From NCBI GenBank assembly GCA_036365145.1, contig JAEOAD010000029.1:24173001-24237000 (forward strand): a stretch of DNA of 64,000 bases, given 5' to 3'. The stretch's first letter is position 1, and every line of letters starts with the position of its first letter. The notes under the pieces were generated by a model. The model was not told the origin of the DNA and did not search any database. It saw nothing but the letters and a program-made list of their open reading frames with translations. Both the position numbers and the translations under genes were made by a program. The DNA comes from Orientallactaga sibirica (lineage: Eukaryota; Chordata; Mammalia; Rodentia; Dipodidae). Below, piece by piece: positions 35,126-47,751 of the stretch.

Positions 35126-35959
35126 CTTAAACAAGTACACCCCTTTTTTGAGTTATGGCACATATCAATATGCAGGTGGATACTAGTGTATATGAGTTAT
35201 GCACACTTAAGGAGGAATTATAATTTTGAATGCTATCTGTGAGTCACAAAAATGTTTTAAAAGTACCACTCCACACTCTAGCTCATGAAATTCCTAGCAT
35301 AACTATTTGTCTGTTCTAATGGCCAGATTTATTCCTTCAAATAACTCATTAGGGTTCATCAGGAAGTGTATAAAGGTAAAAAAAATGTCACTTGGGGTTT
35401 GGAGAATGATTGAAATGTTATTTGTGGTGACTTCAAGCCATGGCAGTCACTTATTATCTCATCAATAAATAGTAAGAATGCTCAGAACCCTCTTCAGATT
35501 CAAGTTCTATATTTTAGAAGGATTGGGGTGCATTTGTCCAAATTAACAATTATTGCCAAAGCATGTTTAAGCTTATTGCAGCTGGTATGCTACCTGAGAA
35601 GGGAATCTCAAATACAATTCCATATCATCTGAACCAGAATCTTTCCGTTAATGTTTTAGAGACAACAAGATCAAAATAATAGCTGTTTATATAAAGCCAT
35701 ATCAGCATCAGGCTAAAATATAGAACCTTATCTTAAAAACCTTACCAATTTTGGGCATACATACAATACATTTCATCTGCTTTCTTATTTACACTGTAGT
35801 ACTTAACATAGACTTTTTGTAACAATATGACTCAGTTATGAGCCTGAAACAGTTCAGATAGTTCCCTATAAGAGTAAGGACCACTCACTTTTTTAAAATT
35901 AAAAGTTTAAAATTTTCTTAGTCTTTCCCTCTTAAAAAGTTAAATACATTGTAGGCGAT
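35126..35959. other. AT-rich unassigned sequence
   Basis: Nothing recognised. Confidence 0.4.
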
Positions 35960-36250
35960 TGTTATTGTTACCTTATCACTACTTGCACAAAGGACCTAAC
36001 AAAAGCAACTTGTAGGAAGAAAGGTTTTGTTTTGACTTACAGACACAAGAGGAAGCTCCATAATGGCAGGGGAAAACACGACATGATCAGAGACTGGACA
36101 TCACCTCCTGGACCACATAAGGTTGACAAAAGGTAAGGTTTTGTACATAGATTTTTTTATATGACTTATCCCAAAGCCCTGACCTCCTAATGAAATTGCC
36201 TATGCTGTTTTTTCAAAGCTTGAAGAAGTCACCATTAATTTTAAGGAGGC
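35960..36250 (-). mobile_element. Decayed MaLR LTR, antisense
   Basis: TGTTATTGTTACCTTATCAC, GAGGAAGCTCCATAATGGCA and ACTGGACATCACCTCCTGG follow the complemented LTR. The right half is too diverged to place its end. Confidence 0.65.
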
Positions 36251-37074
36251 ACATTTAAAAAATTGATTAGGCAGGATAGTATTGTGAAAATTCCAAACAA
36301 AATCAAGAGTAGGGATGGAGAGATGTCACCCCACAGTGACAACAACAATCCTAATGAAGAGACCCCTTAGGGAAAGGGGTAAGGGAGCAGGGGAAGTTCA
36401 AGGACCTACTACAACCTATGTTAAAAATTAATTAATTAACTAATTTAAATAATATGTTTGAAAAAATAATGGCAGGCCTCAACTACAAAGAAACTGTCCT
36501 AGAATTAGTTTGTTCTCTATTGATAGAAATGTTTATTGTGAAAAAGAAATGACATTTAACCTAATGCCATGATAAATTTGAAATATTATTTTAAATTCCA
36601 GACCTTACAGATGTATTAGTTTTCTAACTAGCTATCAAAAGGCCATTGTTAAAAGTTATGTATCGAATACAAAGGAGCAAACCTGATTTAGGTAAATACA
36701 GGTATGCTTGGAATAAAACTGGATGATTATAGACATTAGAATAAGGAGAGGTGCATTATCCAAAAGACTTTGCAAAAGACTGACCAAGGCTCATTTGCAG
36801 CTTGAGTTTTTTCCTTCTTTTCCTTCATATTATATAACCTATATAATTTCCTCTGTGTGACTATGAACAGATGCTTGAATACAATGGGACATCAGGATTG
36901 TAATTAGGCAATATTAAGCTAAGAAAAAGATATTTTGAAGCCTTAAACTTTTTCATCATTAAACTGTATACACAATTTGGATAGATTCATCAGGCTATAT
37001 TCTGTTGTCTCTCTGTCTCTTTCTTACTCCAATAAATAAATTAATTAATTAAATGAAAATTTAAGAAGATATTC
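36251..37074. other. Unassigned AT-rich sequence
   Basis: About 36980-37060 looks like an eroded SINE tail (CT run, then AATAAATAAATTAATT). The rest is unrecognised. Confidence 0.4.
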
Positions 37075-37398
37075 AAAAATGTATTTCACAGAAATATTTG
37101 CATACCCATATTTATCCATGGCAGTGTTATTTACAAAAGTCAAGAAGGAGACACAGCTGAAGTACTCATCAGATTATGAATGAAGAAAATGTGGTATAAC
37201 ATACAGAAGAATGCTTCCAGCCTTGTAAAAGACATTCTGGTATATGGCATAGACACTATGCTACTTATAAATAAGACATGCAGAAAAAGGCCAATGTAAT
37301 ATGATTCAATGCATATGTAAAATGTGTCCAGTAGTCAGAATAATAAATACAGGAAAGTAGAGAGGATTGAGTGCTTAATAGGTACAAAGTTTCAGTGT
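37075..37398 (+). mobile_element. Ancient L1 (L1M-like) ORF2/3' end fragment
   Basis: CATGGCAGTGTTATTTACAA, GAAAATGTGGTATAACATAC and GGTACAAAGTTTCAGTG follow, in order, the well-known end of ORF2 and the 3' UTR of pan-mammalian L1s. Much decayed. A T run (37399-37416) follows. Confidence 0.7.
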
Positions 37399-37416
37399 TT
37401 TTTTTTTTTTTTTTTG

Positions 37417-37943
37417 CCATAAGGTAAGAATTTTATTATTAATACAATTTTAAAACACTGGATTAAATTTTAAGTTTTTGATCTACACAAAAAAGAGTGA
37501 AAAAAAAATCATGTCTAAAGAACAAAACCAATGTGAACAATAGATGACCAAACAATAACAACAAAGATACAGAAGAATTTAAAATAGAAATTCTAACGCT
37601 GAATATAATTAGAATAGGATATTTTATAAATTCATCAATAATTTGAGCTAGAAAGAGGAATATATCAGTGAGTAAAATGTGATTAGTAGAATGGCTAAAA
37701 AGAAATACATTGAATAAAATTTCATGAATCAGACACTTTTAAGGTACTATTAAATACATGAAAAACTACTCAATGAAAGTTTTGATTTCAATACTTTTTT
37801 GTGACCAAAGATATCACTGAGCTCATTTTATGTGGAAAACTTTGATTGTCTTGGATAAGTGGATTAATGTTTTTCATCCATTTTAAATACTATGGCTTCT
37901 AAAATTATTCTTGGTTGTTGCCTATTAAAATAAAATGATGCAC
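37417..37943. other. AT-rich unassigned sequence
   Basis: Nothing recognised. Confidence 0.4.
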
Positions 37944-38130
37944 GCTGGAGAGATGTCTCAGCAATTAAGGCTCCTGCCCGCCAAGCCTAAGAATGCCGGT
38001 TGGATTCTCCAGGTCCCACATCTGGCCAGAGGCAAAAAGTGATGCAAGGGCCCAATGCTGCTCTTGCCCACAAGGGAGTGCATGCAATGGAGTTCTTTCA
38101 CAGTGGCTGAAATGGCCCTGATGTTCCCAT

Positions 38131-38161
<31 letters not shown>

Positions 38162-38262
38162 CTTCCTCTTTCTCTCTCTGTTTCTTTCTCTCTCTCTCAA
38201 AAATAAAATAAAATAATAAAATAAAATAAAATAATAAAATAAAATAATAAAATAAAATAAAG
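37944..38262 (+). mobile_element. SINE, second subfamily, with expanded tail
   Basis: CACGCTGGAGAGATGTCTCA head, AAAAAGTGATGCAAGGGCCC body, long CT tract (38131-38198) and an expanded AAATA/AATAAA tail to 38262. The CT tract gives spurious Arg/Glu-rich frames. Confidence 0.92.
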
Positions 38263-38685
38263 ATGCTGCTTAAGGGGAGTAATTATACTGTGAAGGATAA
38301 ATTAAAGCATTGTCACATAAAACAAAACTGGGAATATTGGGTGCAAAAGCAAAATATTTTCTTCACTAAAAATGCTAGAGAATCCTTTCAAGATATTGGC
38401 AGTATTCAACACAATAACTCAAGTCTGAAAAGAAGAAATGAAGAATACTATTATAGACAAATAGATATTAAATGTAAAGGGAAATTGATGTTTTTACTTA
38501 ACACTTTTATTTCATTTCAAGCAATACCTGTATATCTCTATTGGCAGACACATAGTTTATATATATGTAATAGCACAAAGATGGTAAAGCAATTATATCA
38601 ATCCATAAATAACTATTTTCTAAAACAACACCAGTGACATTATGTTATTCTGAATTAGATTGTTTTAAATTAAAACATTAATTGC
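38263..38685. other. AT-rich unassigned sequence
   Basis: A 124-codon frame (38263-38637) is Asn-, Lys-, Ile- and Tyr-rich as expected of AT-rich DNA. It starts in the SINE tail and has no recognisable domain. I do not call it a gene. Confidence 0.5.
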
Positions 38686-38898
38686 GGGCTGGAGAGATGG
38701 CTTAGCTGTTAAACACTTGCCTGTGAAGCCTAAGGACCCCAGTCCAAGGCTCAATTCTCCAGGACCCATGTAAGCCAGATGGACAAGGGGGCACACGCAT
38801 TTGGAGTCTTTGGCAGTGGCGCACCTATTCTCTCTCTCTCTACCTGCCTATTTCTGTATCTCTCTCAAATAAATAAATAAAAAATATTTTAAAAAAGT
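38686..38898 (+). mobile_element. DIP-like SINE
   Basis: GGGCTGGAGAGATGGCTTAG head, CAATTCTCCAGG B-box area, body, CT tract and AAATAAATAAATAAAAAAT. Confidence 0.92.
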
Positions 38899-39320
38899 TA
38901 AATGTAATACCTAAGAAGGCATTGAATAATTCAAGTGTGACAAAAGAAACAGCTAGAAAATTACAAGTTACACAGATAACAAAATTTCCATCTCACGCAA
39001 ACATAAAAATACTATAGGAACACAGGAAAAAAAAACAAAAATATAGAAAAAGACAAATGGTAATAAAATATTTATACTTATTATCAATGGACTAAATACT
39101 CTAGTTTCTCTTCAGATCGAATAAATCTTTCACCTTTTACAAAGTTTCAGTTTTATAAGAGGAACATATTCTAAGAATCTATTGCACATCAATATAAAAA
39201 TGCCTAAAATATTTCTGTTTACTCAAAAATGTAAAGATGGTAAATTTGACAATATGTGTTTTTTTAAACCACAGCAAAAATATGAAAAAAGAAAAACAAT
39301 CAAATTGAGACCTTTTAAAC
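38899..39320. other. AT-rich unassigned sequence
   Basis: Nothing recognised. Confidence 0.4.
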
Positions 39321-39475
39321 CATGTTCGACTCTCCAGATCCAACGTAAGCCAGATCCACAAAGGTGAGGCAAGTGTAAGGTCACACTTCCCATTAGGTGT
39401 CACAAGCATCAGGAGTTCTTTTAAGCAACTGAGGCCCTGGTACACCAATTCTCTCTGTCTCTCTCTATATATAAA
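39321..39475 (+). mobile_element. SINE fragment, second-subfamily-like
   Basis: It begins inside the element at GTTCGACTCTCCAGATCC (the B box) and continues through CAAAGGTGAGGCAAG to a CT tract. The tRNA-like head is missing. Confidence 0.75.
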
Positions 39476-39622
39476 ATATAAATATATGCATATATATATT
39501 CCCCAATACCCTTCCTAGGTAAATAAATAAATACATGTAACACATAGTTCTGGGAATGTTGTATTCAGCTTAGCATAAGATTCTACTGACTCAAAACACT
39601 CTTCAAAGATACAAAAGTATCA

Positions 39623-39781
39623 GGGCTGGAGAGATGGCTTAGTGGTTAAGGCATTTGCCTGCAAAGCCAAAGGATCCTGGTTCGACTCTCCAGGTCCCAC
39701 TTAAGCCAGATGCACAAGGGGGTGCATGCATCTGGAGTTTGTTTGCAGTGGCTGGAAACCCTGGTTTGCCCATTCTCTCTT

Positions 39782-39817
<36 letters not shown>

Positions 39818-39881
39818 GGCACACGAGTGTGAGCTCTCTTTCTCTCAAATAAAATAAAGATAAATAGATATATGATAGATA
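39623..39881 (+). mobile_element. DIP-like SINE, well preserved, with target duplication
   Basis: One of the cleanest copies. It has an A-box-like TGGCTTAGTGG (39635-39645) and B box GGTTCGACTC (39679-39688), the internal RNA polymerase III promoter inherited from a tRNA. The body, CT tract and AATAAA tail follow. GATACAAAAGTATCA (39608-39622) and GATACAAAAGGATCA (39882-39896) form a 15-bp duplication with one mismatch. Confidence 0.95.
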
Positions 39882-39896
39882 GATACAAAAGGATCA

Positions 39897-40611
39897 AAGA
39901 GAAATGACAGTACACACTTCAGTAAGCTAATACTGTGGATTTATTTGAAAATAGAAGTTAGATGCTCTTTAAATGCTTGCTTCCAACATTTCTGTTGAAG
40001 ATAATTGTTGATATTAACAGAGTAGTTTAATTGAATCATTAAATTTAGAAGACAATATAATAATTATATACTATACTTTATATGAATTCTGGGTCAAATA
40101 GCAAAATGTAAAATTGCTCAGGTAGCTTATGTTTTTTACCTAGTTCCCACAATCATATCTAGGTATGTCAGATACACAATATATTATTTATGCTAGCATG
40201 GGGTCAATTTCCTTGGATTTTTCTGAGACATCATCTGAGAAGTATGTTAAAATAATCTTTTAAATATAAAAGGCAGTAATATTAAAATGGCAGAAATAAA
40301 TCACCAGCTATAGTCAAATCTGTGGCCAGTATAGTTTTTTTCTGTATTGATCACATTGCAATGTATACATTTTCATATATTTAAACTGCATACAAGATGT
40401 GCTTTACCATGGACTGACTTCCAATGAGAAAAGTAACACCTGCAATTCTAACTAATAGGAGTTATTGTGAGAATTAAACAACATAATATTCTAGTTTGTA
40501 AATACTTTGGAAAAAGTGTTTCAGATTTTGAGTTTTGCAGAATTGAAATACTTTAATATAAATGATATATTATTCGATTGAAATTCAAGTTCAAAAATTA
40601 TGTTTTTAAAT
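39897..40611. other. AT-rich unassigned sequence
   Basis: Nothing recognised. Confidence 0.4.
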
Positions 40612-40813
40612 GCATATTGATTTGAGAGAGAGAGAGAGGGGCAGACAGAAAGAGTGAATATGGAAACACAGGGGTTCCTGACATCACAGATGAACCCCAG
40701 ATGCATGCACATCTTAGTACATCTGACTTTACATGGGTACTGGGGAATTGAACCAGAGACTTGCAACTTTCCAAGCAAGCACATTTAACCACTGAGCCAT
40801 CTCTCCTGCCCCA
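40612..40813 (-). mobile_element. DIP-like SINE, antisense
   Basis: GAGAGAGAGAGAGGGGCAGA tract, GATGCATGCACATCTTAGTA body and the CTGAGCCATCTCTCCTGCCC head, complemented. Confidence 0.9.
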
Positions 40814-41138
40814 AATTATATTACTTATATGCCCTGATACATGCACTCTTAAGATAATATCACACAGTATTTTTAGTGCACCTTCATTTTGAGTACAATC
40901 AGTCACATGAAGTTGGTTGCATATTTTTCTACATGAGGCGACATTCTGTTGTCAAAAGCCTTTCACATTTTGGTACAATTTTTATTTCAGATTATCAGAT
41001 TATGGATACTCAATTGGCACAGTGTTTAGGAAATGAAGAAAGCATTGTTGTATAACTTTTTCTTATAGTATGTAAACAAACACCCCTTCATCCCTGATAA
41101 GGCACCAGAGACAGACCAAACACACACAAGCATGTGTG

Positions 41139-41180
<42 letters not shown>

Positions 41181-41417
41181 TTCAACCCAAGTCCACTTTG
41201 GTAAACCAATGAGCTTATTGTGGTTACTTACAGGGGCATGGGTGAGTCAAAGTTTGCTCCTGTTATCAAAAAACCCACTTCAGTGTGGGTGACAATTCAT
41301 GAGTGATTTTTCACACTGCAATTATTCACTTCTTCCATAGCCTTCTGAGGGTGAGGTGGGGGTTGTGAATCTAGTTACTTTCTGAACTTCCTGAGCATTT
41401 TCAAGTTTTCCTGAATC
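40814..41417. other. Spacer with (CA)n microsatellite
   Basis: CA repeat at 41144-41178 and CACACAAGCATGTGTGTATA beside it. Otherwise unassigned. Confidence 0.6.
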
Positions 41418-43470
41418 ATTTTTATTAGTTATGTAGATCGTGTGTATACAGTCATGTTGGTACTATCATTAGCCTCCTCCGTGTTCTCCCCCTCTGAAGG
41501 AACCCTCCATGTTGGGGAATGTGCATTGTGGGGGTAGCCCTCAGTCATGGGGAAGAGGCAATGTCTCTGTGCATGACGCCTTAACTGTGGCTCTAACAAT
41601 CTTTCTGGCCCCCTTTTCTGTGAATCTCCCTGAGCCACGTTGGGTTCATTTTAGGTCTACTTCAGTGATGAGGTCTTGGGAGCCTCTGTGTTTCTGGATA
41701 TCTGGTTTGGTGGGAGTTGAGTGTTCTCTGAGTCACCCTTGTGCTTGTAACAGGTTCACCAACAAAGCAGAACTCTTGCTCATTTCCCTCATTACTCTAT
41801 GGTTTCAGCTGGGGCTCTGGTGAGGTGCAATCAGCTGATTCCGCAGGTTCGGTGACCATCTGCAAAAGACAAGCTAATATTCCAACAGAAAGAGAAGTCA
41901 GCACCAGATTAATGTGATAACCATTATTATTTTAGAGAGAATAGGTGTAGGGCCTCTTGTAGCCCATGATTGGTGGGAGCTTGATATTGGAGAGTGAGCT
42001 TGTCCCCCCTTCGCTAGCCACTGAGAAGCTTCACATGACACTGCCTTCCCAACTGCCACCCCACCATGCATAGACCAGATCCTGTTACACTCTCTGGAAG
42101 CTACTATATGGCTGGCCAACAGGATATTCTTCACCCCTCCCTCTTCTTTCCCACCACCCCACTGGGACCACAGCCAATCACCCCCTCCACTTCACCTGAC
42201 CCTCAGCAGTCCCATATCCTTATCCTGCCTTGTCAAAGGACCTGGTAGTCCCATCTATCCCCTGCTACAAAGTCCGAAGGGACTTGCTGTCCCATTCCCT
42301 CAACCATCAGCATCATAGAACCACTATGCATTCCTATCTTCCCCCCACCACAGCCCAGCCATAACATGAGTCTGCTTTGTCCCATTATCCCCTACGCCCT
42401 GTCCCTTCAGGCCACCTGACCTCACCAGAGCCTCAAGGGCTCCTTCCCTCTGAGCAGGCAGGCCCCACTGCCATCAGAAGCCTAATTGACCCAAACATAA
42501 AAGGATATAATCACTGAAGACACTTCAAGGGTCTGCCTTCTAAATTAAATTAGAAGGAATTAACTTCCTCCCAAATTAAACAAGATTCATACACTGTGAT
42601 GGGCAGACCACATTGCAAAGGGAATAGCTTGAAAAATCAAATGCAAGTAAATCCAATAAGATTGCCCAGCTCTACAATGGCTGTCTCCAATCAAAACATA
42701 TAAGAGACAATAGGCTCAGAACCCCAAAATGAAGACACAAGCAATGCAACCCTTGCCAAGAAAATAGAACTTGCAGAAAATCAACCAAAGGCTAATAATT
42801 GTATGGAGGCTGTTCTCATTACGTTAGTCCTCAAAGAAAAGAACCAGGAAGGATTTCAAAGTCAATTAAATGATCTGCAGGAAAGTGAACAAAAAAGGGG
42901 ACCTCAATAACCAGCTGACTAAGATCAATGAATACATAAATAAATGCAAGGATGAATTCCAAGAAGCATTAAGAAAATCATAAAATGACATGAAAAGGGA
43001 ACTTGACAGAGAGATGGAAACTATACATTAAAAAAGTAGAAAATACAAACCAAATCAAACAAGCCCAAAACTATAGAAGCTCTCAAGAATAGAGTCAGCC
43101 ATGTGTGGGATATAAACTCAGAACTGGAAGACAAAACAGAAGAAACAGTTCGTGAGTCCAAAAGTTTCAATAAGTTCCAAAATTTCTGACAACTGAACAT
43201 GAAGGAACTGTGAGATACCTTTAAATGTCCCAACATTCAGATCATGGTATGACCAGAAGGGAAAGAAATTCAGACCAAAGATATGGAGAATTTATTCAAC
43301 AAAATTATAGAAGAAAAATTTCCCCCTCTGTCAAAAGAAAGTTCCATCAAGTTACAAGAAGCTAACAGAACTCCAAACAGACTTGACCAAAGGAGAAATT
43401 CTCTAAGGCATATTATCATTAAGACTCTAAACATTAAAAACAAAGAGAAAGTCCTAAAAGCAGCTAGGGT
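41418..43470 (-). mobile_element. L1 with inverted 5' part (twin-priming shape)
   Basis: 41418-41986 is the complement of the L1 3' end and 3' UTR. At about 41987 the sequence switches to plus-strand L1 5' UTR and ORF1 (to 43470). Read on the minus strand this is an inverted 5'UTR-ORF1 block followed by a sense 3' end, with ORF2 absent. The order, with ORF1 outermost and 5' UTR at the junction, is what twin priming predicts. Two independent insertions side by side are the alternative. TGAATC occurs just outside both ends (41412 and 43477), a weak hint of one duplication. Confidence 0.75.
41987..43470 (+). pseudogene. L1 5' UTR and ORF1 remnant
   Basis: A C-rich 5' UTR (to about 42480) lacks the tidy monomers seen at 21430-21975. 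ORF1 sequence runs from about 42636, where the start ATG is now TTG, to the C-terminal domain (ANRTPNRLDQRRNSLRHIII near 43363-43422) and stops within KVLKAAR. Stops and frameshifts lie throughout. It retains the coiled-coil and RRM region that the 21177 copy has lost. Confidence 0.85.
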
Positions 43471-44563
43471 GCTTTGTGAATCTTATGAGCCACCCTCTTC
43501 CCCTGGAGCAGAATGATTCAACCCAGAGAAAGTATCTGTAAAACAAGCTCAGTTATAACTGAAAACTAGAAATACTCTTCTTTCCCACTATCCCTAGTTC
43601 CTAGCTAGACTCTGATAAATTATTTCCTTACATATTTTTATATTTAAGGATAATTACCTAATTAGATAGTGTTCTGTTTTTCAAATTTGACCTGGATCTT
43701 GTTGATACATTTTGGACAAAACAGATAATATACAATTGAGTCATCCAAAGTAAGAAATACCAATGGTTTTCATAAGAAAACATTTTAACTCTGTTTTCTA
43801 AGGTTTACTATTACATCACTAAAATGAAAAACATGTTTTTTATTGTGGATTGCTTGATTACTCATCTTGGGAATTACCCCATATGACAAAATTTGCCACC
43901 AGATTCTAATGCACTGTAAAAAGCTGTTTTATTTTTTTTTTTAATTTTTGAGATAAATAACTTTAACTTTTAAATTAACAAATACATTTGTGTATATTTA
44001 TTGGGTATATATCATGATGTTTTAAAGTCTGTGTTTATTATGGAATTGTACTAATTAACATGTATATAAGCTCACATATATTTTTTTTTTATGGTGAGAA
44101 CACAAAAACAGCTTTCCAGCCATTTTCAAGAACACATTGCTGTTAACTAGAATAATTGTTTTAACAGAAATTTGTACTTTTACCAACCTCTCCTCAGCCT
44201 GTTTTTCTTCCCCCAGCCCTTGAAGGCTATGCATGTCCATGAATTCAACCTTAAGCTCCTCTTATATGTAAGTCCATGGGCTATTTGTCTTTCCAAACCT
44301 TGATTTCAGGGTGAAAAATTCTTCAAAAAATTCAGGAGAATGCTCCACTCTTATTACTGTACAGGAAAATAGGGAGGATGTGACTATCCTACAGCATAGC
44401 AAGTCGTCCTGAGAGCAGATCATCACCAAAGCCTAAATACCTGAGAGCTTCATTCTCTTGACACCAGCATCTGCTTCAGCTTGATTGTTCCTAAGGACAA
44501 GAGTTATGACACACTTGTCTTTGTACCCTCATTGTTGGGTACTACAGTTTACACAGAGCACAC
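43471..44563. other. AT-rich unassigned sequence
   Basis: Nothing recognised. Confidence 0.4.
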
Positions 44564-44646
44564 AGATAAGTCTGAAAAGATAGCACAGAGGTAGCATGCT
44601 TACCTAAGGCCCTTGGTTCAATTTTCAGTATTGGAAAAAAAAAAAA
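44564..44646 (+). mobile_element. ID-like SINE, diverged
   Basis: TAGCACAGAGGTAGCATGCT, CTTACCTAAGGCCCTTGGTT and CAATTTTCAGTATTGG followed by an A run match the BC1/tRNA-Ala-derived ID SINE in order and length. Confidence 0.8.
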
Positions 44647-44668
44647 TTCAAGCAAAGTTTATAGGGAA

Positions 44669-44988
44669 TGTATGATAGTTTGAAGGTGGAGTATCCCTCA
44701 TAGCACCTTCTGTTTGTGATATTTGGTACTCAGCATGGTAAGCCTTGCTGGAGGAGATGTGTTACTGGGAACATAGTAGATTAGATCAGATAGCCAAGCT
44801 ATCATTGACAGATTCCCTCCTTCTTGCCTGCTGCTGATGAGAAGGAACACCCAGTTTTCTGCTCCTGTTATGCTTTCCTAGCTGTGACGAAGCTTCCCCT
44901 AGAAACTGTAAGCTGAAATAACCCCTTTCCTTTTATAAGCTTTTTCAGGTTGGGTGTTTTGTCTTGGAGTGAGAAGATAACTGCAACA
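44669..44988 (+). mobile_element. Solo MaLR LTR, sense
   Basis: TGTATGATAGTTTGAAG start, CTAGAAACTGTAAGCTGAAA before the polyadenylation region and the GAGAAGATAACTGCAACA end. Confidence 0.83.
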
Positions 44989-47107
44989 CTAGTTGTTATT
45001 TGAAAGAAAGATATCTGCACGTCTTAACCCTCATTGAACCCAACACCATCAGGAAAAGAAAAAAGAAAGGAAAGGAAAAAATCAGAAAGAATGAAACTTG
45101 TATCTTGGAATTTATTGTTTGTCTATTTTGGAAGCATTCATTAAAAGCAGTTCCATTGAGAAATGGGCTTCCTGAACTTAACATAAGGAGGCTGTGCAAC
45201 AGTTTATGGTACCATTACTTCTCAATTTCACTTTCTTGCATGATTTAATTTACTCCTGCATCCTGGGTATATGTTCAATCATTCTTCCAATCACTTATTT
45301 CTTTCTCTATATCAGTTCATTTGACACATATTCATTACTGAATTCTATCATGTGTCTGGTAGTTTGGTAGAGGCTAAATCCCTCTTGTCATAAAATTTTC
45401 TAATGGAAGGAAATAGACAAAACATTAAATGCATGGAATGTCAGGTTTGAAATATTTGATAAATAGTGCCAAAAGTTGGAAAGTTATAGAACATCTAGAT
45501 AAACCCTCTCTCATATTTCAATAAATCTGGAGCCCAACATATTAAACAAAGACCTTTTCTATGAGAAGGCTGTTCTAGTCAGTGGCAATGGAATGTGCAA
45601 AGCCATAAGCAGGAAGAACATGTGTGACATGGTCACAGCCACTTTGCATGTGCCTGGGGAGAGAGCTGAATGACAGAGACAAAAGGGTAGAGAATGAGTC
45701 CACAGCTTTACCCCCAGGTCATGGTGGGTACTTTACTTGTAGTATAGAAAGACATTAAAATGTTTGATTAAATTGATATTGAAATAGTCAATCTCTATAC
45801 TCAAAGAATGGAAAGGACAAACCGTGAAGGGTAAAGAAAGATGTTTTATATAATGGTATAGCAACAGCTAAATCAAAAACTGATGCATGGTGGCATGGGG
45901 CTGCTGACCAAGAGGACACAAAGGTGTTCCAGCTCTGAATCAGTGACAGGCTTCTGGACACCCCTCCCCCCAAGAGGCATTGAGGCAGGAACCAGGATCC
46001 ACAGAGCAACAGTAGATCTCACACGATCGGGAGTCAAGAGCTCTCAGGCTTTCTCCAAGGTAGGAGAAAGCAGGTCTGGGGACAGGTTCTGAGAGTAGAT
46101 GCAGATCCATGACCAAAGCTGGCTTTGCAGAGGCAGGAGCAGTTACAGCATCCCAAACACAAGCAACTTTGCAAACATTTTTGTTTCTGTACCTTGGTCT
46201 CCAGCTGCTCTGCAGACTTTCTGTGGCAGGAACAGGTCCAACTGCCTAAGCATGAGAGGCTCAGGGAGCCTCATGAAGGCACAAGAGAAGTCATCCTTTG
46301 GACAAATCTTACCTCTTCTCTGTCAGGTGAATCTGAAAGTTTGAGGAAGCTGAAGCCAAGAGAGATTTTACAGATTAGACTTCCCTGTAAAATGGCATAT
46401 TGGGACAAAGTAGTTCATATAGACACAGGTAGACCTTGATTGGTCATGAAAAGTAGGTGAAAATCACAAGGTCCAATCAGAAGAGTATGTAAGTCTACAA
46501 GGAATTAAACAATCTTTTCTAAACACACCTCTTCCTGTTACCATAGTGACTGCCAAGCCTTGGCTCAACTTTAAAAATGGTTTAGCATGGAAAAGCAGTC
46601 AGAACTTGGAATTTACATTTCTCCTAGAGGATCAGACATCTTAAAGGAAATGAATTGCCAAATAACTGAAATAGTTTAATTGTTAAAATATAATTAAATT
46701 TCAAGGATAAATTGATATTTCTCACTGCTGGTCATAGTACAAGTTCTGATGCATCAACATTTATACAGTTTTTACTTTTATTAATTTTTGAGTCAAAGCA
46801 TTAAACAGAACTCACGCATGGCTTAAAATTTTAAATTATCAGTTTATAAAATTTAGAGTTATTCCAACATAGTAAGTTCCATGCATGTGAAATTTCCTAT
46901 TATATGGCCATTTACAAAAACTTAATCAACTTTAATGGTTGATAAAAGCCTCCCTCCCAATTAAGGATATTTCAAAATTGGGATCTTAAAGAACTTAACA
47001 TAATTTTTTCTGTTATCAAATATTGTTATACAAAAGCTTTAGTTTACATGTTTTTGTATGTTAGCAAGTATAATATTTTTTCTTCCCTCTAAGTGTATAG
47101 AAGATAT
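44989..47107. other. Unassigned; GC-richer core 45880-46440
   Basis: The core has opposing short frames (69-104 codons) with no domain. CCAAT-like motifs (GATTGGTCATG at 46438 and CCAATCAGAAG at 46472) might mean a decayed LTR or promoter, but no termini are visible. Confidence 0.3.
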
Positions 47108-47443
47108 TGTGGTGATTGAACAAGATTTTCTTCATAAACTCATATGTCCTGAATACTTATTCTCCAGCTGATGGAAATTTGGGAGGTGGAAACTTGCTGG
47201 GGGAGACATGTTGCTGGGCATAGTTTTAGGATGGTTATGGATAGCTCCCCTTTGACAGAGTTGTGCTCACTCTCCTGATGCTGGTTTCTACCTGTTGGGG
47301 CAGAAGTGATGTCTAACTTGTGCTCATGTCATGCTTTCTCCTGTCATTATGAAGCATCCCTTCGAGACTGTGAGTCCAAACAAAATCCCATCAGTTGCTT
47401 TTGTTCAAGTGTTTTTTCCAACAACAATAAGGTAACTATAACA
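47108..47443 (+). mobile_element. Solo MaLR LTR, sense
   Basis: TGTGGTGATTGAACAAG start, CTTTCTCCTGTCATTATGAA, GAGACTGTGAGTCCAAACAA and the AAGGTAACTATAACA end, in family order. Confidence 0.85.
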
Positions 47444-47751
47444 GAATGTACAGTTTTCAAATGTCATTCACATAACCTACTTCTCATGGGTTAAGTCTTA
47501 AGTCATGGGATAGTCATAATGCATAACCTGCTAACTTTTAACTACCTAGCAAATCTCTACTACCCTCACCATGCTTTATGTGATCATTTATAAATTTCTC
47601 TTGTAATGTCCAGAACAAAAAATTATGCTTGCCTTCCTTCTGGTCAGTAGTGTACCAGAGGTTCTACTCAGGCCAATCAAACAAGGAAAGAAAAGATCTT
47701 GGTCCATTTCTATCTAGGTTTGCAAGGTGGAGTGCCGGACAGGTAATGCAC

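Noticed and set aside
38263..38637. 124-codon frame
   Set aside because: Begins in a SINE tail and has the Asn/Lys/Ile/Tyr bias of AT-rich DNA; no motif or splice context.
39623..39700. Functional tRNA gene
   Set aside because: The A and B boxes belong to a SINE head; the sequence cannot fold as a full tRNA and is followed by the SINE body.
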